This document shows, piece after piece, positions 1-8,896 of a stretch of DNA of 64,000 bases (position 1 is its first letter; the number at the start of each line of letters is the position of its first letter). Position numbers and translations under genes: made by a program. Source of the DNA: VRUE01 sp963753245 (GTDB lineage Bacteria > Actinomycetota > Thermoleophilia > Solirubrobacterales > 70-9); contig CAVWBK010000002.1 of NCBI GenBank assembly GCA_963753245.1, positions 1-64,000 of the forward strand. Reading direction: 5' to 3'. The notes beneath the pieces are model-generated. The model had not been told where the DNA came from. It did no database searches and was given only the letters and a program-made list of their open reading frames with translations.

Positions 1-267
1 AGGGCGCGGCCAGGAAGTAAGCCCGCGGCTAATCAAATGGTTTTGCAGGCCCAGCTGATCGCCGACCTGGCCTCACTCGTGCTGGCATCTATCGCCCTCA
101 CCGATCGCGGGTCGATCACGACAGCTCAGCTGGGCCGGCGCATTCGGCTATGCGCGCTCGTCTTGGAAGCAGGGACTCGGTCCCCAGACCGCGACGGGCT
201 TTGCCACCGAGCCGCACGACCCCCGACGGATCGCGGCAAGCTGAGATCCGTCGGGGAGGCCGAATGC
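1..267. other. Window edge, no supported gene
   Basis: No reading frame here looks like a protein on either strand. Short open frames are arginine- and proline-rich, as random frames in GC-rich DNA are. It lies just downstream of the secreted beta-helix gene on the minus strand and may hold its terminator, but I see no clear hairpin. Confidence 0.5.
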
Positions 268-1494
268 TCAGGGCTCAGGAACCGTCGCCAGATTGTCGTC
301 CCAGACGTTGCCCTGCCAGGTGGTTGGACCTGAGAAGTAGGCGCCAACCCCGTAATAGCCCCCATTCGGGTAGAGACCGTTGGAGTCGGGCCCGCTCTGA
401 CAGGCCGTACCTCCCGAGCCGGAGTTGTAGACGGCCTTAGAGAGACAGCGTACGAAGTGATTCCCGGTGATGGTCGTCTGGGCGCCCGACGGGTTGGTCG
501 AGTTCGCCTGAGAATAGAGAACGAAACCGCCGCCGGCGAGCAGACTGTTGGTCACTGTGAACTTGTTACCACCGCCACAGATAGTGTCGCCGAACACAGT
601 TGCGGTCTGGCCCTGTTCGTTTATCAGTGTTGAGTGATCGACGTCGACCGTTCCGGAGCAAACGTAGATGTCCTCGGCGTGGGCACCTGAGTAGATCGAG
701 GACACCTTCATGTAGGTGTTCTTGACCGTCAGTGGCCATGCCTGTACGCACTCATCGCATTGGGTCAACCGGCTGCCTTCGACGGTGACACCGCTGTAGC
801 TGCGAATCGCCGCCTCAACTGTGCTGGCACCCGAGCCCTTTCCGGCGACCGTGGTGTTGATGACCTTGGTGCCGGTGTGGCCGTTTTGGACCCAGATTCC
901 AGCCGAGCCGCTGCCGGTGTCGGCTGAGACGATCTTGTCATTTCGGATTGTCACATTGTTTGCCTCGACGGTGATCTGCCCGGTGATTTCCTTGCCTTCG
1001 ATCACTCCGCCATTGGTTGAGGCAGTGATCGATCCCGATGCCGTCAGGGCTCCGGTGGCTCCGGTGTTCGTCGGATCTGGGTAGCCACAGGCGCTCGGTA
1101 CCGCAAAGCAGTGCTCCGACTTTAGCGACGGTGGTTCCAGGGTCGGTTCTTCTGGTTTGGTTTCGGGTGCGGGTTCTTCGGGGGTGGCTTCAGGTTCGGT
1201 TTTCGGTTCTTCGGTCGGAGGGGGTGGGGTTGATTCGGGATGTGATCGTTCCCATCGAGCATGATGGCCGTGATCCCGCTGCCCGAGGCTAATGGAGGGG
1301 CCCGCCGAGAGAACGCTCGGGTGGCAGGCGTTGTGCCTTGCCTTAGCCGGAGCCTTGCGCTTGCAGACCGCATGATCTGCCCTCGTCTTGGAGCCGGACG
1401 AGGCGTTTGCGCCGACGGCTGCAAGCAGGCACAGCGCGACGACTAGAAGCAATGCGGACAGGTGAATGTGAAGGTTTTTGGGCATGAACTGCAC
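268..1494 (-). CDS. Secreted right-handed beta-helix protein
   Basis: This 408-residue protein has an N-terminal signal peptide (hydrophobic LSALLLVVALCLLAAVGANA, about residues 12-31). A low-complexity Pro/Glu/Thr linker follows (about 90-125), with PPPPTEEP- and PEEPAPETKPEE-like runs typical of a cell-wall-spanning stalk. The rest (about 140-408) is rich in short Ser/Thr/Gly/Val strands of the kind ITGQITVEANNVTIRNDKI and VINTTVAGKGSG, the signature of a parallel beta-helix (pectate-lyase-like fold). Several Cys residues (CDEC, CGGG, TACQSG) may form disulfides outside the cell. No catalytic residues can be assigned, so a polysaccharide-binding or lyase role is only inferred from the fold. 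It lies downstream of the Gfo/Idh/MocA and GT2 genes on the same strand, at the edge of the polysaccharide region. A second Met at residue 4 is an alternative start. Confidence 0.75.
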   Translation of the reverse strand: MQFMPKNLHIHLSALLLVVALCLLAAVGANASSGSKTRADHAVCKRKAPAKARHNACHPSVLSAGPSISLGQRDHGHHARWERSHPESTPPPPTEEPKTEPEATPEEPAPETKPEEPTLEPPSLKSEHCFAVPSACGYPDPTNTGATGALTASGSITASTNGGVIEGKEITGQITVEANNVTIRNDKIVSADTGSGSAGIWVQNGHTGTKVINTTVAGKGSGASTVEAAIRSYSGVTVEGSRLTQCDECVQAWPLTVKNTYMKVSSIYSGAHAEDIYVCSGTVDVDHSTLINEQGQTATVFGDTICGGGNKFTVTNSLLAGGGFVLYSQANSTNPSGAQTTITGNHFVRCLSKAVYNSGSGGTACQSGPDSNGLYPNGGYYGVGAYFSGPTTWQGNVWDDNLATVPEP

Positions 1495-1926
1495 ATCGAC
1501 TACCCAATTGTGATCTGTAGAGACTGCTCAGCGCCATGGACGTTTATTGGTATTGGGCACTTGACCTCTGCGCAAGTGCCCGTCGTCGTTCTGGCGGCTC
1601 TGAATTCAGTCTGCGCCGAAGACCACGCCTGCGGCAGGCCCGCAGCCAAGCGCTTGGGATTGGTCTGCGCGGCTGAGAGTCTTGGTCACGCCGAGGGCCA
1701 CTCTGGCTCAGATCTCGCGGTGGTCGGCATGCCTCAGTGGTCACGGGCCGCGAGGAGAGCTGCGCGGTGCATTGCGCGCCGTCGTAAGAGTGGTGTTAGC
1801 CGGGCGCGGGGGAAACAGGCAAGTCAGGGCGAGATCGCTGGGTTTCGGTCTTTACCGATGTAGAGACCCTGGCTCTTCTTCTGCCATCAGCCGGTGGTTA
1901 GAGCCTCTGTAGGAGGCGCTGCCTCG
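1495..1926. other. Intergenic, no supported gene
   Basis: This 430-bp gap separates two minus-strand genes. Open frames here lack recognisable protein character. It should contain the promoter of the beta-helix gene, but no convincing -35/-10 pair or operator stands out. Confidence 0.4.
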
Positions 1927-2997
1927 TCAAACGGCCAGCTTTTGGCTGGCGCTCTGCGCCAGAACCTCGTCAATCGAGGGTACGGGAACAGGGGTACCGC
2001 TGGAGTGCAGTGACTTCTCAAGCGCCTCGAGTCCGAGTACAACTTCCAGCCCGAGTCGCGCGTTGGAGACCGGCGTTGCGCCGCCTCGGATTGCATCAGC
2101 AAAGTCTTTGAGCTCCAGACCGAGTGGCTCCGCTGCCTCAATTTGAGGCGCGATCATGTCCCCGGTGCGATAGGTGAGGCGGTACTCGCCGAAATTTGCG
2201 GGTGGATGGGAGAAGTCCAGTCCACGATCGTAGATCCGGACCGAGTCATCTGCGGCCGTGTCCTCGTACTGAACCATTCGCCGGCTCCCAACTACGACCA
2301 TCTGGCGAACCTTGCGGGGCGCCAGCCAGGAGAGCTGAACATTTGCCTGGGCTCCGCCCTCAAATCGTAGTGTCAGGAACGCGGTCTCGTGGACCCCGTC
2401 CTGGAAGACACTGCGGCCATTCGCAGTCACCTCGACAAGGGGCTTCTTAAACCAGTGCAGAAGGATTGAGAGGTCGTGTGGTGCCAGATCGAGCACCACC
2501 CCGTCCTGCTGGTAGAGGCCGAGGTTCATCCGCGAGGAGGTCACGAAGTAGATCTCGCCCAAAACACCCTCCCCGATCAGCCCGGCGACCTTGTTGACCG
2601 AGGGGCTGTAGAGGAACGTGTGGCCCGGCATCAGCACCTGTCCCAGGTCGTCGGCGAGCGCGATCAGCTCTGCGGCCTCGGCGGCGGTTCGGGCGAGCGG
2701 CTTCTCAACCATGACGTGCTTGCCAGCTTTAAGGGCACGGCTGACCAAGGCGTGATGGGTGTGAGGGGGGGTGGCGATCGCCACTGCTTCGATCCCGGGG
2801 TCTGCCAGGGCCGTATCTAGGTCGCGCTCAAAATCGCCGCCCGGATAGCGGCGGCTGAACTCCTCAATGCGCTTGTCGTCGCGCTCGCAGAGTCCCCTGA
2901 ACTCAAACTCAGGTCGCTCAATTACGTTGCGAACGATGTTCGGTCCCCAGTAGCCGTAGCCGACTACCAACATCTCGATTGGGTGGTCGAAGTACAT
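1927..2997 (-). CDS. Gfo/Idh/MocA family NAD(P)-dependent oxidoreductase
   Basis: A 356-residue protein with an N-terminal Rossmann fold. The dinucleotide-binding motif is VVGYGYWGPNIVRN (about residues 11-24). EAVAIATPPHTHHALVSRAL and KHVMVEKPLA follow, the latter carrying the family's EKP motif with the catalytic-site lysine. The C-terminal alpha/beta domain (about 130-340) includes GVVLDLAPHDLSILLHW, where Asp and His match the active-site region of sugar dehydrogenases. Members usually oxidise or epimerise sugars, often UDP-linked uronic acids or amino sugars; the GYWGPN motif is common in 3-keto-sugar dehydrogenases of polysaccharide clusters. Length is normal. The gene is followed by the secreted beta-helix protein and preceded by a GT2 gene on the same strand, so a role in making an activated sugar is likely. 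The substrate cannot be told from sequence. Confidence 0.88.
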   Translation of the reverse strand: MYFDHPIEMLVVGYGYWGPNIVRNVIERPEFEFRGLCERDDKRIEEFSRRYPGGDFERDLDTALADPGIEAVAIATPPHTHHALVSRALKAGKHVMVEKPLARTAAEAAELIALADDLGQVLMPGHTFLYSPSVNKVAGLIGEGVLGEIYFVTSSRMNLGLYQQDGVVLDLAPHDLSILLHWFKKPLVEVTANGRSVFQDGVHETAFLTLRFEGGAQANVQLSWLAPRKVRQMVVVGSRRMVQYEDTAADDSVRIYDRGLDFSHPPANFGEYRLTYRTGDMIAPQIEAAEPLGLELKDFADAIRGGATPVSNARLGLEVVLGLEALEKSLHSSGTPVPVPSIDEVLAQSASQKLAV

Positions 2998-3154
2998 CGA
3001 TCAACCAACGACCCATCGACCAGGTACTTCCATTTCGTTTTGAATTCAACGGAGGAAAAAGGGACGAGGTCAACTCCGAGCTATACCGCAGCGGGATGTC
3101 GTCCATGTTAGGAAGGGACCGAACCCCCGTTGGCTGCGGGTGCTGGAAACCGAA

Positions 3155-4135
3155 TCAGCGGTGAAGAAGTGGCGCTACGGCGGTCCTGGGGGGTGGACCG
3201 AAAGGTGGCTCAGCGCGGCCGACCAGCGTTCGGATCGCGGTCCGCGCCGCGGTCCTGCGGGCTCTCGGGTCGGCATCTGCCCCCGGCGTCAGCGCGCGCA
3301 GGGCGTGGCGCGCGAGGACGGCTGCCAAATACGCCGAGCGCCTTGGCTGGGAGAAGTGCTTACCAGCGTATAGGCGACGAGAGTAGGCATCTTGGGCAAC
3401 CATCTTCGGACGCACCCCATCCTTACCCGCGTGGTGGACGATCGTCATCGTCGGCAGATGCCGGATCTCCCAGCCAGCCCGCTTGATCCGCAAGCAAAGG
3501 TCAATCTCCTCCGCGTACATGAAAAACCGCTCGTCGAGTAACCCCGAGCTCATCAGGGCCTCCCGTCGAGCGAGCATGAACGAGCCCGTCGTCCAATCGC
3601 AGCAAAGCTCACGCTGATACAGCTCGAGGTTCAGCTCTCGCTCGCCGGCCCAGCGCGCGTGGATCGGCCAGCGCTCGGAGGCCAAGGCCTCTCCGAGGGC
3701 ACGCGAGAGGCTCGGGAAGTAGCGGATTGTGGGCCACAGCGTCCCATCGGCGGTCAGCTGGCGGACGCCGACCAAGCCCACCTGCGGCCGCGCGTCCATC
3801 GCGGCGACGAGCTCTCCGAAAGTGCCTGAGACAATTTCGGTATCGGGATTCAGGAAGAGGTAGTAGCGAGCTCCGCAGCTGGCCGCGCCCCTGTTGTTCG
3901 CGTGCGAAAAGCCGTGGTTGCGCGAACTCAGCACGCGAACCGAGGGGAACTGCTCTTCGACCAGTCCTCGGGTGCCATCGGTGGATTCGTTGTCGACGAC
4001 GACGACATCGATCGAGGCATCGCCGGCGCCGGCGAAGACCGTGCGCAGGCATGGCTCCAGCCACTCGGCATTGTTCGCTGAGACGATGATGATCGCCAGG
4101 TCGTGGCCCTGTCCGCCCTCCGTCATCCCAGGCAC
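3155..4135 (-). CDS. GT2 glycosyltransferase, rhamnosyltransferase-like
   Basis: This 326-residue GT-A enzyme starts with DLAIIIVSANNAEWLEPCLRTV and the strand VVVVDNESTDGTR, typical of family 2. The nucleotide-sugar/metal motif is FLNPDTEI (about residue 95), and a WTTGSFMLARREAL segment plus FFMYAEEIDLCLRIKRAGW (about 195-220) form the acceptor-side ED motif. This arrangement is usual in WbbL-like rhamnosyltransferases of cell-wall or capsule synthesis. The C-terminus is basic (DPRARRTAARTA) and may face membrane lipids. It acts in the cytoplasm, probably on a lipid-linked acceptor. It is divergent from the chain-length-type gene at 4571 and upstream of the Gfo/Idh/MocA gene. The donor sugar is not predictable with confidence. 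Confidence 0.88.
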   Translation of the reverse strand: MPGMTEGGQGHDLAIIIVSANNAEWLEPCLRTVFAGAGDASIDVVVVDNESTDGTRGLVEEQFPSVRVLSSRNHGFSHANNRGAASCGARYYLFLNPDTEIVSGTFGELVAAMDARPQVGLVGVRQLTADGTLWPTIRYFPSLSRALGEALASERWPIHARWAGERELNLELYQRELCCDWTTGSFMLARREALMSSGLLDERFFMYAEEIDLCLRIKRAGWEIRHLPTMTIVHHAGKDGVRPKMVAQDAYSRRLYAGKHFSQPRRSAYLAAVLARHALRALTPGADADPRARRTAARTAIRTLVGRAEPPFGPPPRTAVAPLLHR

Positions 4136-4570
4136 CTCGGCAAACCAGCGCTCCGCTTCACTCGGTGCAGGTGTTCCGGACTCGGCGCCAAGAGCGCGAG
4201 AACTTGATTCTCCAGGGCGAAGTTGGCGAGATGGGGGGCGTTCAGGTTCATTGCGATTGAGCCGTGAGAGCCCTGGCGCTCGCCATTGCGATTTCCAAGG
4301 CGTCGAGGGCCTGGAGTCCTCGACCTGAGCCTTCAGGGCCGTCGCTGAGCTCGCGGTCGATGAAATCAGCGCCTCGGCAGGCCAGTGTTCTCATTTGTAT
4401 CGTCCGTGATCCCAAGGTTCCGTGGGGCTGACCGACCAACGCCTTGCCTTGAAGAAATCTTCTGTGAAAAAGGCCTCGGAGCGACAGAAGAAGTCGAGGC
4501 CACATCCGTTCAATCAATGGCGGGCTAATGATCGTGGCCCGAAACTCAACCTTTACGGCTGGAGTGTCCT
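4136..4570. other. Divergent promoter region, no supported gene
   Basis: This 435-bp gap lies between the divergent GT2 gene (minus) and the membrane protein gene (plus). Open frames on both strands lack protein-like composition. It probably carries the two outward promoters, but I could not identify boxes with confidence. Confidence 0.4.
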
Positions 4571-5563
4571 TTGGCGCTGGTCAAGATATTGCGAGAACTG
4601 TCGAGGCGAAAGAGGCTGGTCGCCCTCGTGCTCGGAGTCTCCCTTTTAACCGGCTTCCTGCTCGCCTACCGACCCCAGATACCGCCACAGAGCCGCCAGT
4701 ATCAGGTCTCCCAAGCCTCATCGGCGATTCTGGTCAATACGAGAGACTCCCAGGTTGCTGCGGTCGGGGGCCGGGGGCCAGGCCTGCCTACGCTCGCCGG
4801 TCGCGCGAATCTGCTGGGCAACCTGATGACCGGTGGGCCGCTGAAGGAAGCGATCGCCAAGAATGCGGGTGTCCCTTCCGATCTGCTGATCGTCGTCCCC
4901 CCGGCCAACGCAAGTACGCCGGGAGTTGCACCGGTGCCGGTCAAGCCGCCGGCGAGTCAGGGGATTCCAGAAGCCGAAGCGACGATTCTGAGCATTTCAA
5001 CCGACGAAACACTTCCTATCCTCCACATCGTCGCCCAGGCTCCGAACGCCGAAACTGCCCGCAAGCTTTCCGGGGGAACGATCGTCGCGCTGAGGCAATA
5101 CCTCGCCTCGATCTCCGCTTCGCAGCACATCCCCTCCGCGCGACAGCTCGTCGTTCAGCAAGTTGGAGCACCGCTCGCGCAAACCGCGACGCGTGGGCTA
5201 CCCCGAGCGATCGCGCTCGCGGTGACGATCATTTTGGCGCTGCTCGGATGCGCAGCGATCCTGGGTGGATCCTGGTTTATCCGGAGTTGGAAACAGATCG
5301 GAGAAGCCGAGAATCGGGGCCAGCCACCCGCGGAGGGCGTCGAGCACGCCGTTTCTAGAGCTGATCTCCCAGCCAGCGATCACCTGACAGTGGACGACCC
5401 CCACGCCAACCCCGCGGAGAGTTCCCACAGCTTCTCTCCCGAGCCGGCGGCGACGTTTCATCCCTTCAAACCCGCCGCTGCGGATTCGGCCCTAACTGAG
5501 CGATCGAGCTCTCGCGGGCCCAGCCGAAGGCTCTCGCCTGGAGTCCGACGAGAGCCGGAATGA
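4571..5563 (+). CDS. Wzz-like polysaccharide chain-length/co-polymerase membrane protein
   Basis: A 330-residue protein with a TTG start. It has a transmembrane segment near the N-terminus (LVALVLGVSLLTGFLLAY, about residues 16-33), an extracytoplasmic middle of about 180 residues, and a second transmembrane helix (AIALAVTIILALLGCAAILGGSW, about 218-240; quoted by position). A hydrophilic Ser/Pro-rich cytoplasmic tail of about 85 residues follows. The two-helix hairpin topology with a large external loop matches polysaccharide co-polymerases that set chain length during Wzy-dependent export. No kinase motif is present. The external loop contains the line LPILHIVAQAPNAETARKL, resembling the PDPxxAAxxAN-type segment of Wzz proteins. 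It is divergent from the GT2 gene. A function in export is inferred from topology and context. Confidence 0.68.
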   Translation: MALVKILRELSRRKRLVALVLGVSLLTGFLLAYRPQIPPQSRQYQVSQASSAILVNTRDSQVAAVGGRGPGLPTLAGRANLLGNLMTGGPLKEAIAKNAGVPSDLLIVVPPANASTPGVAPVPVKPPASQGIPEAEATILSISTDETLPILHIVAQAPNAETARKLSGGTIVALRQYLASISASQHIPSARQLVVQQVGAPLAQTATRGLPRAIALAVTIILALLGCAAILGGSWFIRSWKQIGEAENRGQPPAEGVEHAVSRADLPASDHLTVDDPHANPAESSHSFSPEPAATFHPFKPAAADSALTERSSSRGPSRRLSPGVRREPE

Positions 5564-6211
5564 ACCGGCCTGGCAGACGAGGAAGTTCTCCCGCTGAAGG
5601 CAGTAGCGAACCGCGATGGCGAGCCGTGCGCGGCCGCCCGAAGGCTGCGGGATCGTCGGTAGGGGCGTACGCCGAGGCACGATCGCCTACCGCTACACGT
5701 AGGCTGGCGGCGCCCGCCATCGCCAACGAGCCGCAGAGTGGCTGGGGGCGGATGGACCGCATCGCGAGCTGCGCTGCCCGTCCCCATCCTGCATCCCTGG
5801 CCCGAGGTGCACTTCGCGCCACTACCCGAGGCAGGAGTCCTAGTGCGTTAGGCGCACGCTGGGATCTGCGCGGGGCTACCCGAAGGCCTGCATGGACTGG
5901 GTCCCGAATGGCTGAAGGGCAGTCCCTGCGGCGGCCTTTCGTCGCCCAGGGAAAATGTGATCGGTCGTCTGAGGTGGGTGCGGCGCCCAAGCCGCGGATA
6001 TCGGGCTGACCACGCCCGTGGCAGCCGCCGCGGTCGACTAGGGTCCCGCTTTGGCCGGCTCTCGTGCCGGTGTCTTGATCAGAGTGCGACAATGGACGTC
6101 TGGAAGTTCAGGTCTGTGCTCCTCGCAGAGGTGCGCGATCCCGGGTATTCTCAGCGACCTCTGTCGAGCAGGCCAGAGCTTGGTCGACATCGTCCGTGAG
6201 GGCGAGAGGGC
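5564..6211. other. Unassigned 650-bp stretch
   Basis: No protein can be supported here. A 149-codon plus-strand frame opens at 5560 with an ATGA overlap to the preceding stop, which would suit coupling, but its product is a compositionally random Arg/Ser/Gly/Ala chain without hydrophobic segments or motifs. A minus-strand frame (5466-6092) is equally featureless. It may be a decayed gene or plain intergenic sequence. Confidence 0.4.
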
Positions 6212-6598
6212 GTGATGGGAAGAGCTCTGCGGCAAAAAGAAACCGTGGTACTTGGCGCCTTCGCCGTAAGTTCGCTTGGAGGAGCCTCCACTGAGGATTC
6301 CGCCAGCCTCTCGAGCTCGCTGGTGCAGGTGATTGGCTATTACCTCGCAGACCAAGCTTCGGGACGAGATGTTTGGCCATATCCCGACTTCCTCGGCGAG
6401 GATCGCGGAGGCCGCATGGTCACCCTGGAGATCGATATCGATGAGGGGGTCTGGACGTCCTTCTCGCGAGAGGCCGAGCGACAGGAAGTTTCTGCGAGCC
6501 AGCTTCTGCAGCACGCAGTTCTCTACTTCGTCGCGGATCGAGACGCTGGTCATCTCGCCCGTCGGATCATCAGTAGCTTGGATGAATCGGATCTCTGA
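6212..6598 (+). CDS. Small ribbon-helix-helix-like protein
   Basis: This 128-residue acidic protein is not assigned to a named family. Its C-terminal half reads VTLEIDIDEGVWTSFSREAE and then VSASQLLQHAVLYFVADRD, a beta-strand followed by two helices as in ribbon-helix-helix DNA-binding or antitoxin-like folds (about residues 70-118). The N-terminal 60 residues (FAVSSLGGASTEDSASLSSS) predict helical and Ser-rich structure of unknown role. Codon use and composition fit a real gene, unlike the overlapping frames. It precedes clpS on the same strand by about 340 bp. A regulatory role is inferred only from the fold-like pattern. The start could be either of the two adjacent Met codons. Confidence 0.6.
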   Translation: MMGRALRQKETVVLGAFAVSSLGGASTEDSASLSSSLVQVIGYYLADQASGRDVWPYPDFLGEDRGGRMVTLEIDIDEGVWTSFSREAERQEVSASQLLQHAVLYFVADRDAGHLARRIISSLDESDL

Positions 6599-6939
6599 GT
6601 GCGCTGAGGGCGGCTCGCGACGGGGGTGGCGGTGAGTCATTGGGGCTGACGGCGGGTGAGGGTCCTGTCGTTCGAGGGGTTGTATTCAGGGAGCCCAGGA
6701 GACCGGATTGAGCCTCCCGGCAAGCGCGAATCCCAGTCCGGTCGGTTGACCAAGAGGTCGAGTTGCGGAACGAGCACCAGATCGGCAACTCGGATTGATT
6801 TGCCGGTGTATGAGGAGGTTCAGAGGATCCTGGCCAAGGGGTGCAATCACGGGGCCTCGGTCTGCCAGCGTGTGAACCACGCCCTGGTCGTCATTCCGGC
6901 CGATCTCGACGCCGGCCTTTCTGCTGCATAATCCTGGCG

Positions 6940-7230
6940 ATGTCGACGACCACGGTTGAGCGGCCGCGCAGCGCCGGTCCTGGTTCCGGATTGGGGGGAG
7001 GCTGGCGAGTGATCGTACGTAACGACAATCACAACACCTTTGAGCATGTCGCCTCGACCTTAGCCCGGGTGATTCCCGGGGTCAGCCTCGACCAGGGGCA
7101 TGCGATCGCCGAACGGATCCACAACAACGGTCAGGCCATCGTCTGGACCGGCCCGCGTGAGCCCGCCGAGCACTACTGGGAGCAGCTGCAGGGCGCGGGT
7201 CTTACGATGGCGCCGCTCGAGCGAGGATAG
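6940..7230 (+). CDS. clpS: ATP-dependent Clp protease adaptor ClpS
   Basis: A 96-residue adaptor that delivers N-end-rule substrates to ClpAP/ClpCP. After a short disordered N-terminus, the core reads GWRVIVRNDNHNTFEHVASTLARVIPGVS, then GHAIAERIHNNGQAIVWTGPREPAEHYWEQL. The NDNHNTFEHV segment is the hallmark ClpS strand and helix that form the N-degron pocket. The ATG at 6940 is chosen because it leaves the usual ClpS length; an upstream in-frame GTG at 6841 would add 33 residues of unrelated basic sequence. The gene stands alone; an ISL3 element is inserted 36 bp past its stop. Confidence 0.93.
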   Translation: MSTTTVERPRSAGPGSGLGGGWRVIVRNDNHNTFEHVASTLARVIPGVSLDQGHAIAERIHNNGQAIVWTGPREPAEHYWEQLQGAGLTMAPLERG

Positions 7231-7265
7231 CCGGCGACAGTCGCTGCGGCCAGCCTTCCGCCTGG

Positions 7266-7273
7266 CTATTTAA
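7266..7273 (+). repeat. Target-site duplication, left copy (CTATTTAA)
   Basis: The 8-bp sequence ctatttaa directly abuts the left inverted repeat of the ISL3 element and recurs exactly at 8655-8662. An 8-bp duplication is the usual size for ISL3 elements. Confidence 0.93.
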
Positions 7274-7297
7274 GGCTCTCCTGACGTTTCCGTGGGT
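7274..7297 (+). repeat. IS left terminal inverted repeat
   Basis: This is a 24-bp repeat starting GGCTCTCCTGACG and ending CGTGGGT. It matches the reverse complement of 8631-8654 at every position. Confidence 0.94.
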
Positions 7298-8541
7298 CAC
7301 GTAACGGTGACTCGACCGGGCAGAGGTGGACACAACCCGCCGAGCTTCAGCATCGCCAGTGAGATCAGCGCCTCGGGGGAGTGAAACCCGAAGGCGCGGC
7401 GGGCGATCAGGCGGATCTGGGTGTTGATCGCCTCCACGCGGGCGTTGGAAAGTCCATGGCGGATCGCCGCGACGATCCCCTCCCGCTGCTCGGCGATCGT
7501 GCGCGCCAGCTTGACGAAGGGCCGCAGGCGAGAGCGCCGCGCCCAGGAGAGCCACTCATCCAGCAGGCGGATCGCCGCCCGCGGCCCGAGCCGGTAGATC
7601 TGGCGCAGCTGCTCCTTCAGCAGGTAGGCCCGGTACAGGGGCCGGTTTACCCGCTCGATGTCGGCGAGCTTTGACTGCTGGCGCGCTGTCAGGTTCTCGG
7701 GGTTCTTCCACAGGCAGAAGCGGGCGCCCTTCAGCTCGCGGGCCGCATCGGTCTGCCCCTGGCGGCGCGCCTCGTTCCAGACCTCGCGGCGGACCCGATC
7801 GAGCGCTTCGGTGGCGAGCGCGACGACGTGGAAGGGGTCGACGCAGCGCTTTGCCTGCGGGCAGCGCTTTGCCAGCACCGCCTCGATCCAGCCCGCCATG
7901 TCGCAGGAGACGAGCTTGAGGCGCTTGGCGCGCTTGGAGCCAAGCGCGTCGAAGAACGCCTCGACGGTCGCCTTGTCGCGCCCGGGTGCCGCCCAGACCA
8001 GCCGGCCGCTGTCGTGATAGACGACCACGGTCAGGTAGCGCTGGCCCTTGCGATGGGTGATCTCATCGATCCCGATCCGCCGCAGGCTGGCGAGCAGATC
8101 CGCCCGGCGAGGCCTCAGCCACGACCCGGTCGAGGATCGGGCCGACCGTACGCCAGGCGATCCGCATGATCTAGCCTGACGTCGCTGCGACGCGTGTACG
8201 GCAAGCCATGCGGTCTGCTGCTCAAACGCGTGGGTGAAGCCGGAGCCCTGACGCGCCCACGCCACTGCGCTCACGACCACTCCGTGCTCGCGGCAGCGCA
8301 CCCGCGGCGCCTGGGCCTCCAGACAGGCCATGCTCGTGCCGAGATCGAGCGCCCGCCAGCGCCGCCGCCCCTCGCCGAGGTCAAAGCCGGGCGCCGGGCG
8401 CCCGCAGACCCCACAGCGGTCGCGCTCCCGGTGATGCGGCCTGACCGCCACCACTACCTGCCCTCTGTCGTCGATCTCGACGCTCTCGATGACCACCCGC
8501 TCCAAGCCGAGCAGGCGTGCCCATACCCTTTTCTCGCGCAC
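7297..8541 (-). CDS. ISL3 family transposase (possible double frameshift)
   Basis: This 414-residue transposase carries an N-terminal zinc ribbon (CGVCGRPA near residue 43, then RCREHGVV near 82). The DDE catalytic domain shows SCDMAGWIEAV, CVDPFHVVALA and ARVEAINTQIR, supplying the two Asp and the Glu. It cuts and pastes the element through the 24-bp ends. Between about residues 112 and 140 the open frame is nonsense (RRQARSCGSPGVRS), whereas the next frame reads MRIAWRTVGPILDRVV, the expected helix-turn-helix. A one-base loss near 8168 and a one-base gain near 8111 would explain this and cancel out. So either the DNA-binding helix is scrambled in a long open frame, or the sequence has two errors here. 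The rest matches the family well. Confidence 0.9.
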   Translation of the reverse strand: MREKRVWARLLGLERVVIESVEIDDRGQVVVAVRPHHRERDRCGVCGRPAPGFDLGEGRRRWRALDLGTSMACLEAQAPRVRCREHGVVVSAVAWARQGSGFTHAFEQQTAWLAVHASQRRQARSCGSPGVRSARSSTGSWLRPRRADLLASLRRIGIDEITHRKGQRYLTVVVYHDSGRLVWAAPGRDKATVEAFFDALGSKRAKRLKLVSCDMAGWIEAVLAKRCPQAKRCVDPFHVVALATEALDRVRREVWNEARRQGQTDAARELKGARFCLWKNPENLTARQQSKLADIERVNRPLYRAYLLKEQLRQIYRLGPRAAIRLLDEWLSWARRSRLRPFVKLARTIAEQREGIVAAIRHGLSNARVEAINTQIRLIARRAFGFHSPEALISLAMLKLGGLCPPLPGRVTVT

Positions 8542-8630
8542 GTCGTTGCCGCTCCTTTCGATTTCCAGCCTTCTGACAGCCGGAAACCTAGGCGCGGAGC
8601 GGCGTGCGCCTCTTCTCAGCGCCTTACTTC

Positions 8631-8654
8631 ACCCACGGAAACGTCAGGAGAGCC
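8631..8654 (-). repeat. IS right terminal inverted repeat
   Basis: This 24-bp repeat is the exact reverse complement of 7274-7297. It lies 90 bp upstream of the transposase start, so it probably overlaps or adjoins the transposase promoter. Confidence 0.94.
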
Positions 8655-8662
8655 CTATTTAA
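8655..8662 (+). repeat. Target-site duplication, right copy (CTATTTAA)
   Basis: This is identical to 7266-7273 and directly abuts the right inverted repeat. Confidence 0.93.
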
Positions 8663-8896
8663 GCGGTAACCACTTCGATAAGCGCGGCGTCGCCCTGATC
8701 TCACGAGATGGTCGCTTGAGTTTTGGGACTAAATTTGGACGCATATTGGGTTTCGACTAGACATTGTCTCTATACTGGCTGCTCAAGGGGGGGGTGGTGC
8801 CGAAGTTAATAGGCGTACAAGGCGGGAGACGTATCTAGTTGATGGCCGGCAGGATCTTCATATCTTTTGAGCTCCCCCGGGCATTTCAACCCGGAA

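Larger units (their letters stand above)
7274..8654 (-). mobile_element. Complete ISL3-family insertion sequence, 1381 bp
   Basis: The element is bounded by perfect 24-bp inverted repeats (7274-7297 and 8631-8654; outer end GGCTCTCCTGACG) and flanked by the 8-bp direct repeat ctatttaa. It holds one transposase gene on the minus strand whose stop codon lies at the inner edge of the left repeat. The intact ends and perfect duplication suggest insertion recent enough that neither copy has drifted. It lies between clpS and the sugar-phosphate transferase gene, interrupting neither. Confidence 0.95.

Noticed and set aside
5560..6009. 149-codon plus-strand frame with an ATGA overlap to the upstream stop
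   Set aside because: The product is a random Arg/Ser/Gly/Ala chain without motifs, hydrophobic segments or normal composition.
6656..6931. 91-codon frame before clpS
   Set aside because: Its composition is atypical and it overlaps no clear RBS. It could be part of an upstream leader, but nothing supports a protein.
7658..8760. Several long plus-strand frames opposite the transposase
   Set aside because: They are antisense shadows of the GC-rich transposase gene.
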